NCBI RefSeq assembly: GCF_024679245.1
Contig: NC_090182.1
Coordinates: 29,529,547 to 29,593,546, forward strand
DNA from: Pseudorasbora parva
Lineage: Eukaryota; Chordata; Actinopteri; Cypriniformes; Gobionidae
Length of the DNA: 64,000 bases
Direction: 5' to 3'
Shown here: positions 11,430 through 22,585 of the stretch, piece by piece
Numbering within the stretch: position 1 is the first letter of the stretch
Layout: the number at the start of each line of letters is the position of its first letter
The notes under the pieces: model-generated
What the model saw: only the letters and a program-made list of their open reading frames with translations
Told to the model about the DNA's origin: nothing
Database searches by the model: none
Program-made: the position numbers and the translations under genes

Positions 11430-13035
11430 TAGGGCTGGGACAACGCGTCGACGTCATCGATGACGTCGACGCAAAAAATACGTCGACGCAAAATATGCGC
11501 GTCGATTCGTCAGACTCAAAATAAAGATGGCGGCGCCGGAGAGTAGTAGCAACCATAGATGTACATAATAAAGTATATTATGTAATTAAGTATATTATTT
11601 ATTATGTATATCTATGGTAGCAACACGAGTGGCTCCTCAGACTTTAAGAAGTGCAAGGCTTGCGGGTTGGCCACAGTCTATGGGGTTGGCGCGCGGTGCG
11701 CACGGAGCATCACAGGCATGCGCGCACGCGTTTGTTGTCACGGCTACATAAAATTTCTGCACACAGGAAGACAGATGTTTTGGTAATATTTGATGTATTT
11801 TAATCAAAAAACAAACGTGTGCATCAAGTGAAAGCATCGGACACATTGGCTCCGTTACCTACATAATAAGCTGTTTTAAATTTAAAATGTTCACTGTCTA
11901 ATCGCCCTGATGTGACCGAGGGTATCCATCCTCTAAGTGAGCAGTTTCATCCCAGGACTATTCCGGTTTTAAACGGAATATTGGCGCCCATAATGCACTC
12001 TACATGTAACTTTTTTCACTGTCATGCCGCGGATGCGCGTGGCGTTTCTGTTGCGTGTCAGCCACGGGGCTGCGTGGCGTTTTCTCTGCCTTTGCACACT
12101 AGAAGGGTGTCTGACGCGGCGCTGCTGCTGCTATTGATGCGGAGGGAAGCCCTATCCCTAATGTTAAACAGAAATAGCCTACTGATACAGCAAAGAAAAC
12201 GTCGGGAGTAGCCACATATCTATGGTATTGACGGCAAAATAGGCTACATAATATTTCGTTCTGTATTGACAGTTGCAATATTTCAAAATCGATAATTGAC
12301 GTTTTTTATTATTACAATTAGGCCTATATCTGCATTTATGTAAACCTACAGACTTTCAAACATGAAAATGTAATTTAATAATATGTATTCGTGTCAAAAT
12401 GATATATAAACATCTTTTCCTATTCTATTTTGCCTGGAGACGCTCCCAACACGTGAAAAATAGGCGCTCTTCTATTTCTAGCATGCACGCGTTTTCCGCG
12501 CGTCACAGGCAGTGTGCAAACTCCAACCTGTTAACATGGGAGCCGAAACAAAAACGGACACGCCACGCAGCCGAGACGCTCACGCTTGCAGTGTGTCCCC
12601 GGATTTGATTAACCAACTTGTTGATATTTAATCGATGGGCATAGCCTGTAGGCTGAGTTGCATACATAGAAAAATCGTATAATATGTTTCTTTGTTGTAG
12701 GTTAATACTTATTTATGTGTGTGTGTGTGTGTGTGTGTGTGTAGCCTACTTTATGTTTTCAAGGTTTTATTGAATGCATTGCTCTTGTATAGTCTTACTT
12801 TGGAATTTTAAGAGCAATAAACATATATTGCAATGTTAAGGAATTCGTTTTTTCATTCAGATAATTAAATCAACATGTATAAATTGCTATTAGGCAATTA
12901 ATGGGTAGATAATCGGTAATCGAATCGAATCGTAACCGAATCGGTCAGGAAAAATTAACCGTTAGATTAATCGATGCATCGAAAAAATAATCGCTAGATT
13001 AATCGTTTAAAAAATAATCGTTTATCCCAGCCCTA
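11430..13035 (-). mobile_element. hAT MITE copy A (1.6 kb) inside gypsy pol
   Basis: Termini TAGGGCTGGGA (11430) and TCCCAGCCCTA (13035) are perfect inverted repeats, and an exact 8-bp duplication AAGTAGTT flanks them (11422-11429 and 13036-13043). It sits just after the gypsy protease, inside the pol reading frame. It has no transposase. A near-identical copy lies at 57929-59550 in opposite orientation. Open frames such as 11912-12211 are kept in both copies, but this is expected from recent duplication and matches no family I know. Contains a 63-bp passenger foldback and a short GT microsatellite (about 12716-12742). Strand is given relative to copy B. Confidence 0.9.
11554..11616. mobile_element. 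63-bp foldback MITE inside hAT copy A
   Basis: An almost perfect palindrome starting CATAGATGTACATAATAAA and ending in its complement TATATCTATG. It is flanked by the 8-bp repeat GTAGCAAC (11546-11553 and 11617-11624). The same insert is in hAT copy B, while an older relative at about 59840 lacks it. Confidence 0.8.
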
Positions 13036-13545
13036 AAGTAGTTCAATGGCACAATCACTTGGGCGATTAGGGGGTAATTCAGCCGACCTTTGTTTGCTGA
13101 TGGCCACCACTAAATCAGCATATTCGGCCGGGATATTAGGTTTCTCTGGATTGACCTGGTCCAGCTTGACTGTTTGGATAGGCAGGGGAGTTACTTGTTG
13201 TAGGCAGTTCTTATGACAGGAGGCATCCCACTGTAGAATCTGTCCCCTCTTCCTGGTGATATGTGGATTATGGGTATGGAGCCATGGCAGACCAAGGATG
13301 ATGGGGTTGTTGGGAGAGTGAATGACATAGAATTGAATGCGTTCTTGGTGAAGAATTCCTATTTGTAGTCCGAGTTCCTTGGTGATGTGGACCACTCTTC
13401 CTCCTCCAAAAGGTTTTCCATCTAACGCCTCCACTGTTAATGGAAAATGGCAGTCAGTTAGGGGACTGTTGTGTTCTTTAATAAAAGTGTCCGATATAAA
13501 ATTCCCAGCCGCACCAGAGTCTAGAAGGGCCTGCGTGGTGACCAT
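13033..13545 (-). pseudogene. Ty3/gypsy aspartic protease region
   Basis: The frame carries LLDSGAAGNFIS near its start, the D-S-G catalytic motif of retropepsins, then GLPWLHTHNP typical of gypsy proteases. In the intact family this protease cleaves the Gag-Pol polyprotein. The frame is cut at 13035 by the hAT insertion. The sequence on the other side of the insertion (below 11,429) resumes pol, so hAT landed in an already integrated gypsy copy. Flanked upstream by gag remnants. Confidence 0.8.
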
Positions 13546-13620
13546 TTGTTTATGAAGAGTGATTAGAACGGGAATCTTGAGACAGGAGAATGAGAAGGAG
13601 ATCAGAGTGAGTGAAGGAAC

Positions 13621-14167
13621 TCACCATTTTGGAGCCGGTAGGTGTAGGACGGACAGGACATTGATTTCTGAAGTGACCAGCCTGACCACAGTATAGGCAC
13701 AGATGCATTTGACGCCTCCTCTCTCTCTCTCCTCTGGCTGAAGAGGCATGTAGCCCAGCTGCATGGGTTCGGGACTTGAGCTGGAGAAACTGGTAACGCG
13801 GGTGGAGCGTCGTGAACGGATGAGATTGTCAATGTGAATGGACAGTTCGATGAATGAGTTCAAAGTACTACCTTCGTCCCGGCAGGCGAGTTCTGCTTGC
13901 AATTCCATGGTTAAACCTCGACGAAACAGTAGTTTCAACGTGTCCTCCACCCAGTTAGTTTGTGCTGCCAAAGTGCGAAACTGTAGAGCATATTCAGCCG
14001 CTGTTGATTTGCCCTGAGTGAGAGAGAGCAGCTGATCGCCTGGACTTTGGCCCCCTGCAGGGTGTTAAAATACCTCTCTGAATCGTTGTAGAAACACCGC
14101 AAATGAGGGAAATATTGAGTTATCATCTCTCCAGACAGCAGTGGCCCAATCCAGCGCGTATGTTCCT
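13621..14167 (-). pseudogene. Ty3/gypsy gag remnant
   Basis: The frame 13971-13621 contains retrotransposon Gag-type sequence (NWVEDTLKLLFRRGLTMELQ and [13 protein letters not shown]), and a frameshifted piece lies at 14126-13935. A CCHC-like stretch near the end is disrupted. Gag packages the element RNA. The N-terminal part is cut by the TTAA element at 14168 and I could not find its continuation beyond 15657. Confidence 0.7.
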
Positions 14168-14171
14168 TTAA

Positions 14172-15653
14172 AGGTGCCCTAGAATGAAAAATTGAATTAA
14201 CCTTGCCATGGTGAAATAATAAGAGTTCAGTACATGGACATCACATACTGTGAGTCTCAAACATCATTGCCTTCTACTTCTTTTGTAAATCTCGTCAATC
14301 CAAAACTCCACTGAAAATAAGTGCTTCTCAACATAACACCAACCGTGACGCAAGCATTGGGGATCATTTATATGCACGCCTCCAACATTTGCGTCTGTCC
14401 AAACATGTTCATTGTCAGGCGGAAATGGAGCGAATCATCAAAACAAGCTGCTCGCATGGACACACTTCATGTTCCAGGCTGTTCAGGAGACCTGAGGACT
14501 TTCTCACAGATAAAAAATGTCAACAGTCATGGTTGATGTTTATAATCCGATACCACAACAATTTAATTCAAGATCGTTCGTTTGCTCGGCCCATTTCAAG
14601 CAAGCTTCGCTCAGCATCTTAAACTGAAGAAAGTGGCAAATATATTCCTACAAGCAAGTAGTAATTTTATCCACTCATTGACTGTTTAAACAATTTCTGA
14701 TTATATAAAGTTTCTTACAGAGACAGCATTGTCTAGATAACGCAAGATGGTACAGTAGTAATAGGAAACTCCAAATACCATACCAAACTAAATAATGTTT
14801 AGTGTGTCTACTGACGAAGGGTATTTCGTATTTTGCATTACAAAAAAATATAAATTATATATTTATATTTTTGAGAACTGAATGGTGTTTCCTATGATGT
14901 TTTCATTTGTACTTCAGATTAGGCTACATCACACTGCAACTACCTACATTGTGACTAACGTTATATAAACATGCAATATCGTTGACGAAAAAAGACAAGT
15001 CTAAAACGTAGGCTGAATGACACACTTTAAGCAGAACATCTCAAATGGATATTGATAAAATGCAGCTTACTAGTTTATTGGTGTTTTCAGATCGTCTGTG
15101 CGCAAGAGAGAGAGAGCTCGCCTGCATATGGTTGCCAGATTGGACATGTTTAGGTAAAAACCGAAGTGTACGGGTTTCTTTCACAGAAAAGCTCTGTTTG
15201 GGGGATTCAATTACTGAAATCTGGCAACCGCACGAACGCGAGCTCTTTCTCGCGTACGGATGATCTGAAAACACCAAATAAACAAGTAAGCTGCATTTTA
15301 TCACCAAATAAACAAGTAAGCTGCATTTTATCAATCTCCATTTGAGATGTTTTGCTTAAAGTTTCATTTAGTCAGTCTGTGTTGTGTCAGGACGGTCAGG
15401 ACTGATGAGCCGCTTCACTGAACTGCTGTGAGCTGCTGAAATAAGCCAATCAGAGCAGAGCTCAACATTAATATGCATGACTCTTCTAAATAAGGCAAAA
15501 ACAGAGCATTACATCCTAGAGACAATTTATAGGGTTGTAAATGGACCTGTAAAACTGTATCTGGATAATTTTTCCCTTAAATAAGCCACATATCCTCTAT
15601 GTAGATATCAGAGAACAATTTAACATTTTGTTTCAAATCATTCTAGGGCACCT
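14172..15653. mobile_element. TTAA-flanked element, AGGTGCCCTAGAATGA ends
   Basis: TTAA at 14168-14171 and 15654-15657 flank perfect inverted termini AGGTGCCCTAGAATGA / TCATTCTAGGGCACCT. TTAA targeting is shared by piggyBac and Kolobok superfamilies; the terminal sequence does not decide between them. It contains an inner inverted repeat (about 15030-15095 against 15255-15350) and a tandem 31-bp duplication at 15272-15333. No transposase frame. Confidence 0.8.
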
Positions 15654-15660
15654 TTAAAAT

Positions 15661-16870
15661 GAACTCAAAGTTGTGAGAAAATGAGAAAAGTGTTGACGGG
15701 AGTGTTGACTATAAATTGATAGGAGCCTGCTTTGATTTTACTGGCACCAACTATTTTTATTATTAAATTATACATAAACAGGTAGGTTTTCAAAGATTAG
15801 GAAATTAGCTTTCAAGTGACGTGTCAATCAAGCTTCTATTCCACTCAGATGCCGCGATTTTCGACGAATAGTATGGTGAGGCAGGGAGGCGGGATCACGT
15901 CATCGACGCACAGGTTTCACGAAAGCAGTTCAGTACTTCAGTTCCACACGTGGTGGGTGTGTCGCCACATGAGTGAGGAGGTGTTTGATAACATATTTCC
16001 ATGTGGATTTATAGTTTGTGTACTGTTTTGAGTTCAAAAATGGCATATGGAGAGGGAAAAGCACCAATGGCTACGACTGAAGCGATCTTGAAATACCGAG
16101 CATGAAAGGAAAGTGATTTGGCGTCTCCAGCGAGGCCGTGTGATGATTCAGTGAAAACGACAGCTTGCTTTTCTCGAGGGAGAGGAGGACCTGCGCTTAA
16201 CTGGTACGTTCCTCCATTTGCAATGCTAATACGTATTTATGATATAATAATTATTTTGAAATGGGAATTCACAGAAACTATAGCAATATGGCTTAGTTGC
16301 TGTGCTTTCTCATTTGTGACATTTGACAAAACATTTAAAAATTGCGTTAATTCAGATAGCCTATCAGTACAATTGTCATTTAAGTCAAATAAAAACAATT
16401 GTCATTTGAGTATTTTGATTGTATGAAATATATATTATTATAATGCAAACAACTAACTAACAACTGAATTGTTTCAGATGCTGAGATTATGGACCACCAG
16501 CAGATTGCCACAGATAGACCTCCAAGAGGCAGGCCAGAGGCAGGTGATGCTCAACACAAAGGACAAAATATTATAGTGATGGACAGAATTATTCAGAGAT
16601 GCCACCTACGTCACTACTAAATAGAGTCTGGGAAACTACGTAATTGCGCGTTGCCTTATGGGCAGTCGCCGCCATTAGGTCACACTCAGGAGCGTACAAT
16701 GATAACAAATACAAATACAAATCACAAGACAAAAAAACGACTATCCTATAAGAATTTCCAGATGTGTTTACATTATTTATGGCGTAAGCATATAGAAGCG
16801 GTTCAGACATCAAAAAAATCTAATATCTGTTGTGTTATAAATAATTAATAAATAAACACAAATTATAAAG
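15661..16870. other. Unresolved repeat-like sequence with exon-like pieces
   Basis: No known gene. A stretch at 16118-16201 ends at a donor-like site (CTG/GTACGT). A 64-bp stretch at 16478-16541 is framed by TTTCAG and GTGATG and would encode a piece with PPRGRPE, resembling an AT-hook. It may be the exon pair of an unlisted DNA transposon. I could not find its termini. Confidence 0.3.
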
Positions 16871-17425
16871 ACACATTTGGGTAAGCTGTTTATTTATTTT
16901 TATTTTTATTTTCCACTTTATTTATAGGTTTTTCCACATATTACAGAATATTCCAGACCACAGTTGTACAATTGAACATGTGTAGAAAAAAAAGGGTAAG
17001 ATCAGAAGATGGGTTGGGAGCCAGGGCACACTCAATATAAAGGGAACAATTATTGACCCCAAATAGGAACATAGCCTACGACCATACCCAACAAAGTACC
17101 AAATATAACTGTAATATGAACAATAAAAAATGACCCCCCCCCCCCCCCCAAAAAAAACAAAAAAAAAACAAATATAATAATAATAATAATAAATTAAAAT
17201 AAAAAATTAAATTAAAAATAAGAAGAAAAAGAAAAGAAACAACACGTGCCAACCAAAGTAAAAGTTCAAACACATTAATCAATTATAAGTGTTGTTACAG
17301 GAACGGTGCCATCCTGTTACAGAGTACAATTACTAACCATTTTCCAGCATGCAAGAGGTATATGTTTCCATGTATGCAATAAGAGAACCCCACATTTTAT
17401 AAAAGTTCTTTGAAGAGCCCCTCAA

Positions 17426-20400
17426 TTAAAGTCTGATTTTCTCCAATTTAATAAAGTGAAAAACGTCTTTAATCCACATGGAGTGAGTAGGTGGAGCAGA
17501 TGATTTCCAATGCAGTAAAATCTGACGTTTGGCCAGGAGGGACACAAAGGCCACAAAATCCGCCTTGTACCCTGAACAGTGAACTGAGAGAGGGAGTGTA
17601 CCAAACAGTGCTGTTATAGCCACAGGTTCAATAGTTGTCTCAACTACATCTGACATTGTCTCAAATATATTAGTCCAATATCCAAATAGGGTTGGGCAGA
17701 ACCAAAACATATGTGCTAGGGTTGCAGGAGCCTGACGACAACGGTCACAGATAGGATCAATGTCAGAGTAAATTTTAGAGAGTTTGACCTTAGTCCAATG
17801 AGTACGGTGAAGTATTTTGCATTGGATCCAACCATGTTTGGCACACACAGATGAGGAATGCACCCTGTATAAAATACTCTCCCATAGTTCATCTGAAATG
17901 TCCTCTAACAAGTCTTCCTCCCACTGTGTTTTTATAGACGACAATGAGCTTCTATGTAGGGAACCTATTTTGTCATAAAAAAAAGAAATCATCCCTTTCC
18001 CAATGGATATCGGTTCAAGGAATAAATCTATGGGAGTAGAAGTGGGAAGACTGGGAAATTGTGGGTGCATATTACGGATAAAACTACGAGCTTGCAAGTA
18101 TCGAAAAAAATTGTTTCTGGGCAATAGAAACTTATCCACCAGCTGTTGAAAGGATGCGAAAACATCATCTATGTATAAATCTTTGAACATTGATAGACCA
18201 TATGTTGCCCACTGGGAAAAAGTCTTGTCCATCATTGATGGTGAGAAAGCAAAGTTTGACGCTATAGGGGCAGACATAGAAAATGTTTGTAGTCCATAAT
18301 ACAGCCTAAACTGTCTCCAGATTCGCAATGCAGTTTTTACAATTACATTTTTTGTATAGGGAGAAGATGAACTGTTAATAGGAGAATATAACAGGGCAGT
18401 TAATGTAGTAGGAATGCATGAAGTTGCCTCCATGGCAAGCCACATGGGTGAGCTCTGAGATTGGGCCTGGTTTAACCAGTATTGAAAAACCCTGAAATTA
18501 GCAGCCCAGTAATAGTGTCTAAAGTTGGGTAAGCCCATGCCCCCAAGAGATTTGGGTCGTTGAAGAAGTGTTTTGCTAACTCTGGCAGTTTTTTTATTCC
18601 AAATAAACTCAGAGACTAACCTATCTAGTCTCTGAAAAAACGATAGAGGGAGAAAAATGGGAATGCACTGAAACAAATACATGAATTTTGGGAGGGTATT
18701 CATTTTTACAGAATTAATTCTTCCAGGTAAGGATAAAGGGAGTACTGACCATCGTTCAAAGTCTTTTTGAACTTGAAGCAATAGTTTATCAAAATTAAGT
18801 TTAAAAAGATCTTGAAATCTATTGGTTATACAGACCCCGAGATATTTAAAATTGCACTGTGCAATTTTGAATGGTAAAGTATGCAAAGGGTATTTTTTGG
18901 CCACTGAATTCAATGGGAAAAATTCGCTTTTACCTAAATTAAGCTTGTAACCGGAAATAAACCCAAATAATTTTAAATTGTTAACAACCGCCGATACTGA
19001 CACAGAAAAATCTGAGATATAGAGAAGGAGATCATCTGCGTACAATGAGACCTTCTGCTCAATACCTAATCTTGTTATTCCTTTTATTAATGGGTCACAT
19101 TTTAAAGCTACGGAAAGAGGCTCAATGGCAATAGCAAAAAGAAGTGGGCTTAAAGGGCATCCTTGACGGGTGGAACGGTAAAGATTAAAGTATTCTGAGT
19201 GAGTATTGTTAGTTCTAACTGATGCTTGGGGAGCAGAATATAGCAACTTCACCCATGAAATAAAATTCTCACCAAAACCAAATTTCTTTAATGTGTAGAA
19301 AAGATACCCCCATTCTACCCGGTCAAATGCCTTCTCAGCATCTAATGATAGAACAGCTTCAGGGATCGAAGGGGGTGAGGAGCTATAAACAACATTACAT
19401 AATCGCCTAATATTAAAAAAGGAATGTCTACCCTTAATAAAGCCAGTCTGGTCTGAAGATATGATTGATGGCAATATAGTTTCCAGACGCATCGCCAATA
19501 GTTTGGATAAAAGTTTAAAATCAACATTAAGTAAACTAATAGGACGATATGAAGAGCAGTCCAAAGGATCTTTTTCTCTTTTTAGAATCAGGGAGATTGA
19601 GGCCTGATTAAGGGTTTGAGGAAGTTTTGATAAATTAAATGATTCATTGTACATGTTTAATAGTATGGGGGCCAATTTGTTCAAAAACTTCTTATAAAAT
19701 TCTACTGGATACCCATCCGGCCCAGGACATTTGCCACTCTGCATAGAAGAAGCAGCTTTGGCAAGTTCATCTATAGTGATGGGTACTTCCAGCTGATCAA
19801 CTAAATTAGAATCAACTGTAGGGATATTGAGGGTACTAAAAAAATTATCAAAGTCAGAGAGGTTAGCAGATTGCTCTGATGCATAAAGGGAAGTGTAATA
19901 ATCTTTAAAATGATTGTTAATTAATATGGGATCTGTTGTTGTCCCTGAAGGTGTTTTAATCTGGGGAATAAGGTGGGAGATTGATTCTTGCCGCAGTTGG
20001 AGACCCAACAGTCGACCCGCTTTATCTCCTGCTTCATAATACCTAGACCTAGTTCTGAGCAGTAAATTCTCTACATAACTTGTTGAGAGTATATCGAACT
20101 CTGCCTGTAAAGATTGGCGTTCTTTATAAATGTCTGGAGATGGGGTGAAAGCATATATATTATCTAATTTAGTTATTTTCTGCGTTATCTCAGAGCGCCT
20201 CTTTTTGTTTAATCTTGCCTTATGGCAAGTGTATGAAATAATTTCCCCCCTAAGAAATGCCTTCAGAGCCTCCCAGAAAAGAGATGCAGATATCTCTGGA
20301 CTGCTATTTGTGGATATGAAAAAATCTATTCGATTAGAGACAAATTCCACAAATCTTTGTTCTGATAACATGCGGGTGTTGAATCGCCACGGTGGGCGTG

Positions 20401-21163
20401 TACCATTGAGCCCCTCTACGTAAATATTCATGGTAACTGGTGCATGGTCCGATATTACAATAGCATTATAATTGCATGATTCCACTGATTGTATAAGTCT
20501 ATTATCTATTAAAAAATAATCAATGCGTGTGAATGTTTGGTGAACATGGGAAAAGAAAGAAAATGCTTTACTGTGTGGACTAAAGAAACGCCATGGGTCA
20601 GAAACGGCAAACTCTTCCATAAACAACTGAATTACTCGAGCAGATTTTGAGGGTGAATTACGTCTGGGAGAAGAACGATCAAGGTCAGGGTTAAGCCAAC
20701 AGTTAAAGTCCCCTCCCAAGATAACATAATGTGAAGAAGTGTCTGGCAATGAGGAAAATAAACGTCTAAAGAATTTGTCATCATCCCAATTAGGGGCGTA
20801 AATGTTAACTAAAAGAAGTGCAGTGTTACCAATTTTCCCTGAGACGATGACAAATCTGCCATTTGGATCTGTTTTAACATCTAAACATACGAAGGGAACT
20901 GATTTATGTATAAGGATTGCTGTCCCTCTAGCTTTACCCTGGAATGTGGAATGATAAACTTGGCCTACCCATCTTCTTTTTAGTAGTTGATGGTCTTTAG
21001 TTCTGAGATGAGTTTCTTGGAGATAAACAATTTGTGCCCCCAAATGATGAAGATGATGTAGCACCTTACTACGTTTCACTGGTTCATTTACCCCTTTGCA
21101 GTTCCAACTAACAAACCTTAAGTTGTTACCTCCTAATCTGCACTCTTTCTTAGACTGTGACAT
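17426..21163 (-). CDS. LINE ORF2: endonuclease and reverse transcriptase
   Basis: A 1,245-residue protein that nicks target DNA and reverse-transcribes LINE RNA at the nick. The N-terminal APE-type endonuclease shows LRFVSWNCKGV, a Glu-containing LQETHL, GGDFNCWL and SDHAP in the usual order within about 250 residues. The reverse transcriptase follows, with LDAEKAFDRVEW, GCPLSPLLFAI and YADDLLLY (Asp pair near residue 709). A C-terminal C-x2-C-x8-H-x4-C knuckle lies near residue 1,140. Length and domain order match a complete L1-type ORF2 and no stop or frameshift is seen. The start could be the ATG used here or one close downstream. Confidence 0.92.
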   Translation of the reverse strand: MSQSKKECRLGGNNLRFVSWNCKGVNEPVKRSKVLHHLHHLGAQIVYLQETHLRTKDHQLLKRRWVGQVYHSTFQGKARGTAILIHKSVPFVCLDVKTDPNGRFVIVSGKIGNTALLLVNIYAPNWDDDKFFRRLFSSLPDTSSHYVILGGDFNCWLNPDLDRSSPRRNSPSKSARVIQLFMEEFAVSDPWRFFSPHSKAFSFFSHVHQTFTRIDYFLIDNRLIQSVESCNYNAIVISDHAPVTMNIYVEGLNGTRPPWRFNTRMLSEQRFVEFVSNRIDFFISTNSSPEISASLFWEALKAFLRGEIISYTCHKARLNKKRRSEITQKITKLDNIYAFTPSPDIYKERQSLQAEFDILSTSYVENLLLRTRSRYYEAGDKAGRLLGLQLRQESISHLIPQIKTPSGTTTDPILINNHFKDYYTSLYASEQSANLSDFDNFFSTLNIPTVDSNLVDQLEVPITIDELAKAASSMQSGKCPGPDGYPVEFYKKFLNKLAPILLNMYNESFNLSKLPQTLNQASISLILKREKDPLDCSSYRPISLLNVDFKLLSKLLAMRLETILPSIISSDQTGFIKGRHSFFNIRRLCNVVYSSSPPSIPEAVLSLDAEKAFDRVEWGYLFYTLKKFGFGENFISWVKLLYSAPQASVRTNNTHSEYFNLYRSTRQGCPLSPLLFAIAIEPLSVALKCDPLIKGITRLGIEQKVSLYADDLLLYISDFSVSVSAVVNNLKLFGFISGYKLNLGKSEFFPLNSVAKKYPLHTLPFKIAQCNFKYLGVCITNRFQDLFKLNFDKLLLQVQKDFERWSVLPLSLPGRINSVKMNTLPKFMYLFQCIPIFLPLSFFQRLDRLVSEFIWNKKTARVSKTLLQRPKSLGGMGLPNFRHYYWAANFRVFQYWLNQAQSQSSPMWLAMEATSCIPTTLTALLYSPINSSSSPYTKNVIVKTALRIWRQFRLYYGLQTFSMSAPIASNFAFSPSMMDKTFSQWATYGLSMFKDLYIDDVFASFQQLVDKFLLPRNNFFRYLQARSFIRNMHPQFPSLPTSTPIDLFLEPISIGKGMISFFYDKIGSLHRSSLSSIKTQWEEDLLEDISDELWESILYRVHSSSVCAKHGWIQCKILHRTHWTKVKLSKIYSDIDPICDRCRQAPATLAHMFWFCPTLFGYWTNIFETMSDVVETTIEPVAITALFGTLPLSVHCSGYKADFVAFVSLLAKRQILLHWKSSAPPTHSMWIKDVFHFIKLEKIRL

Positions 21164-21676
21164 GTTTAAAGTGAATGTATTGGATCAAGTATACAAGCAA
21201 TGTTGATAGTATATATACACAATACAAATCTGGCAAAACACTGTAGATGGCACAACAACAAAAAAAGAAGAAAGAAAGAAAGAAAAGAAAAGAAAGAAAA
21301 AATGAGAAAGCATCTCCCCAAACGAGACACAGATACAACCCTTTAACATTAACCATCCTACTCTGTGACAACATAGCGCCAACTAACTGAACTCGCGTAA
21401 TGTTGCTTCGGAAAAGGTAACAGTATTTAAGATATAAACAGAAAATATCAGTAAACAAAACAGCAGTTATGAAATTGTATCTCGTCCCATACATCAGCAT
21501 AGGATAGTTCAATAGGATAGTCGATGGGACATATTGCTCCGTTAGGCTGTACGTTAACTCTTAACGGTGCACTTTGCAGACATGAGTTCTCAATAATGAA
21601 GGGCCAGCCAAAATTATAAATAAACATAATAATGTCCATCCATGTTGCTCAGATCAATATTTGCCCCATCTGAAAA

Positions 21677-22585
21677 CTATGTATCGTTACCTGAGGCATC
21701 CTTCACGTTTCCGCGAATGAAGTTTAGTGCAGCAGATGGTTCCGTAAACTTGTGTGAAACTCCGTCAGGCAACGTGATCCTCAGCACCGCAGGGAAGAGC
21801 AAGCCAAACTTGACTCCAGGACATGAATGGAGAACGCGTTTAACATCTCTGAATGAAGCCCGCTTCTTAGCCACCGCAGTAGTATAGTCCGCGAAAATAG
21901 ATAGCCTCTTTCCATTGTAATGGAGAGGGGAGAGATCTGCAGCCCTTTGAAGGATCTCAGTGCGCACATGAAAGTAATGCACTCTGATGACAAGAGGGCG
22001 CGGAGGTTCTCCTTTTTTCGGTTTTTCACGGAGTGTACGGTGTGCGCGATCCAGCAAGGGTTTATCCTGAAGCTGCAAAATCTCCTGCAAAAGTTGGGCC
22101 ACATATTCAGAAGGGCGCGAGCCCTCGCAGCCTTCGGGAAGACCCACCAGACGAAGATTGTTTCTCCTAGAACGCCCCTCCAAATCTTCGCACTTAGCAT
22201 CAAGATGAGTCACTCGATCACTGAGCGACGTTATCAGATTCTCAAGTTCCGATAGGCGATCGCTATGATCAGACGTAGATCGCTCCAGTTCTTTTATGGT
22301 GCTAGTATTGGCTTCAACCCTCTGTTGCAAAGGTTCCAACCAGCCTTTAACGTCTGAACGCACTGTAGCAATCTCGGAACGTAAGTCAGTAGATAGTAAG
22401 TCGATTTTCTGACAAATCTCATTCTTGATAGAGTCCAGCATTGTCTGAAGACAAGTGATAGTCCCAGGTGAATCATCCGCGGGGCACACACTCACCGTGG
22501 ACCCGTTAGCGTCTCCTGAACAGAGCGGGGCTTTATTGCGGCCTCCTTTACCCGTGTCGCCTTTTGACCGAGACGACGACGACAT
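21677..22585 (-). CDS. LINE ORF1: RNA-binding coiled-coil protein
   Basis: A 302-residue protein of the L1 ORF1p (Transposase_22) type, which trimerises and coats LINE RNA. It has a basic, serine-rich N-terminus, a heptad-rich coiled coil (about residues 45-135), an RRM-like segment starting at RRNNLRLVGLPEG, and a C-terminal domain with a conserved basic region (ILQRAADLSPLHYNGKRLSI). It lies 513 bp upstream of ORF2 in the same orientation, as expected for a bicistronic LINE. Confidence 0.88.
   Translation of the reverse strand: MSSSSRSKGDTGKGGRNKAPLCSGDANGSTVSVCPADDSPGTITCLQTMLDSIKNEICQKIDLLSTDLRSEIATVRSDVKGWLEPLQQRVEANTSTIKELERSTSDHSDRLSELENLITSLSDRVTHLDAKCEDLEGRSRRNNLRLVGLPEGCEGSRPSEYVAQLLQEILQLQDKPLLDRAHRTLREKPKKGEPPRPLVIRVHYFHVRTEILQRAADLSPLHYNGKRLSIFADYTTAVAKKRASFRDVKRVLHSCPGVKFGLLFPAVLRITLPDGVSHKFTEPSAALNFIRGNVKDASGNDT

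Noticed and set aside
11912..12211. 99-codon frame conserved in both hAT copies (mirrored at 58764-59081)
   Set aside because: Conservation follows from recent duplication of the whole element; no known domain and no splice or start context.
21150..21512. Phe/Leu-rich minus frame between LINE ORFs
   Set aside because: Lies in the ORF1-ORF2 spacer and includes a homopurine run; no family.
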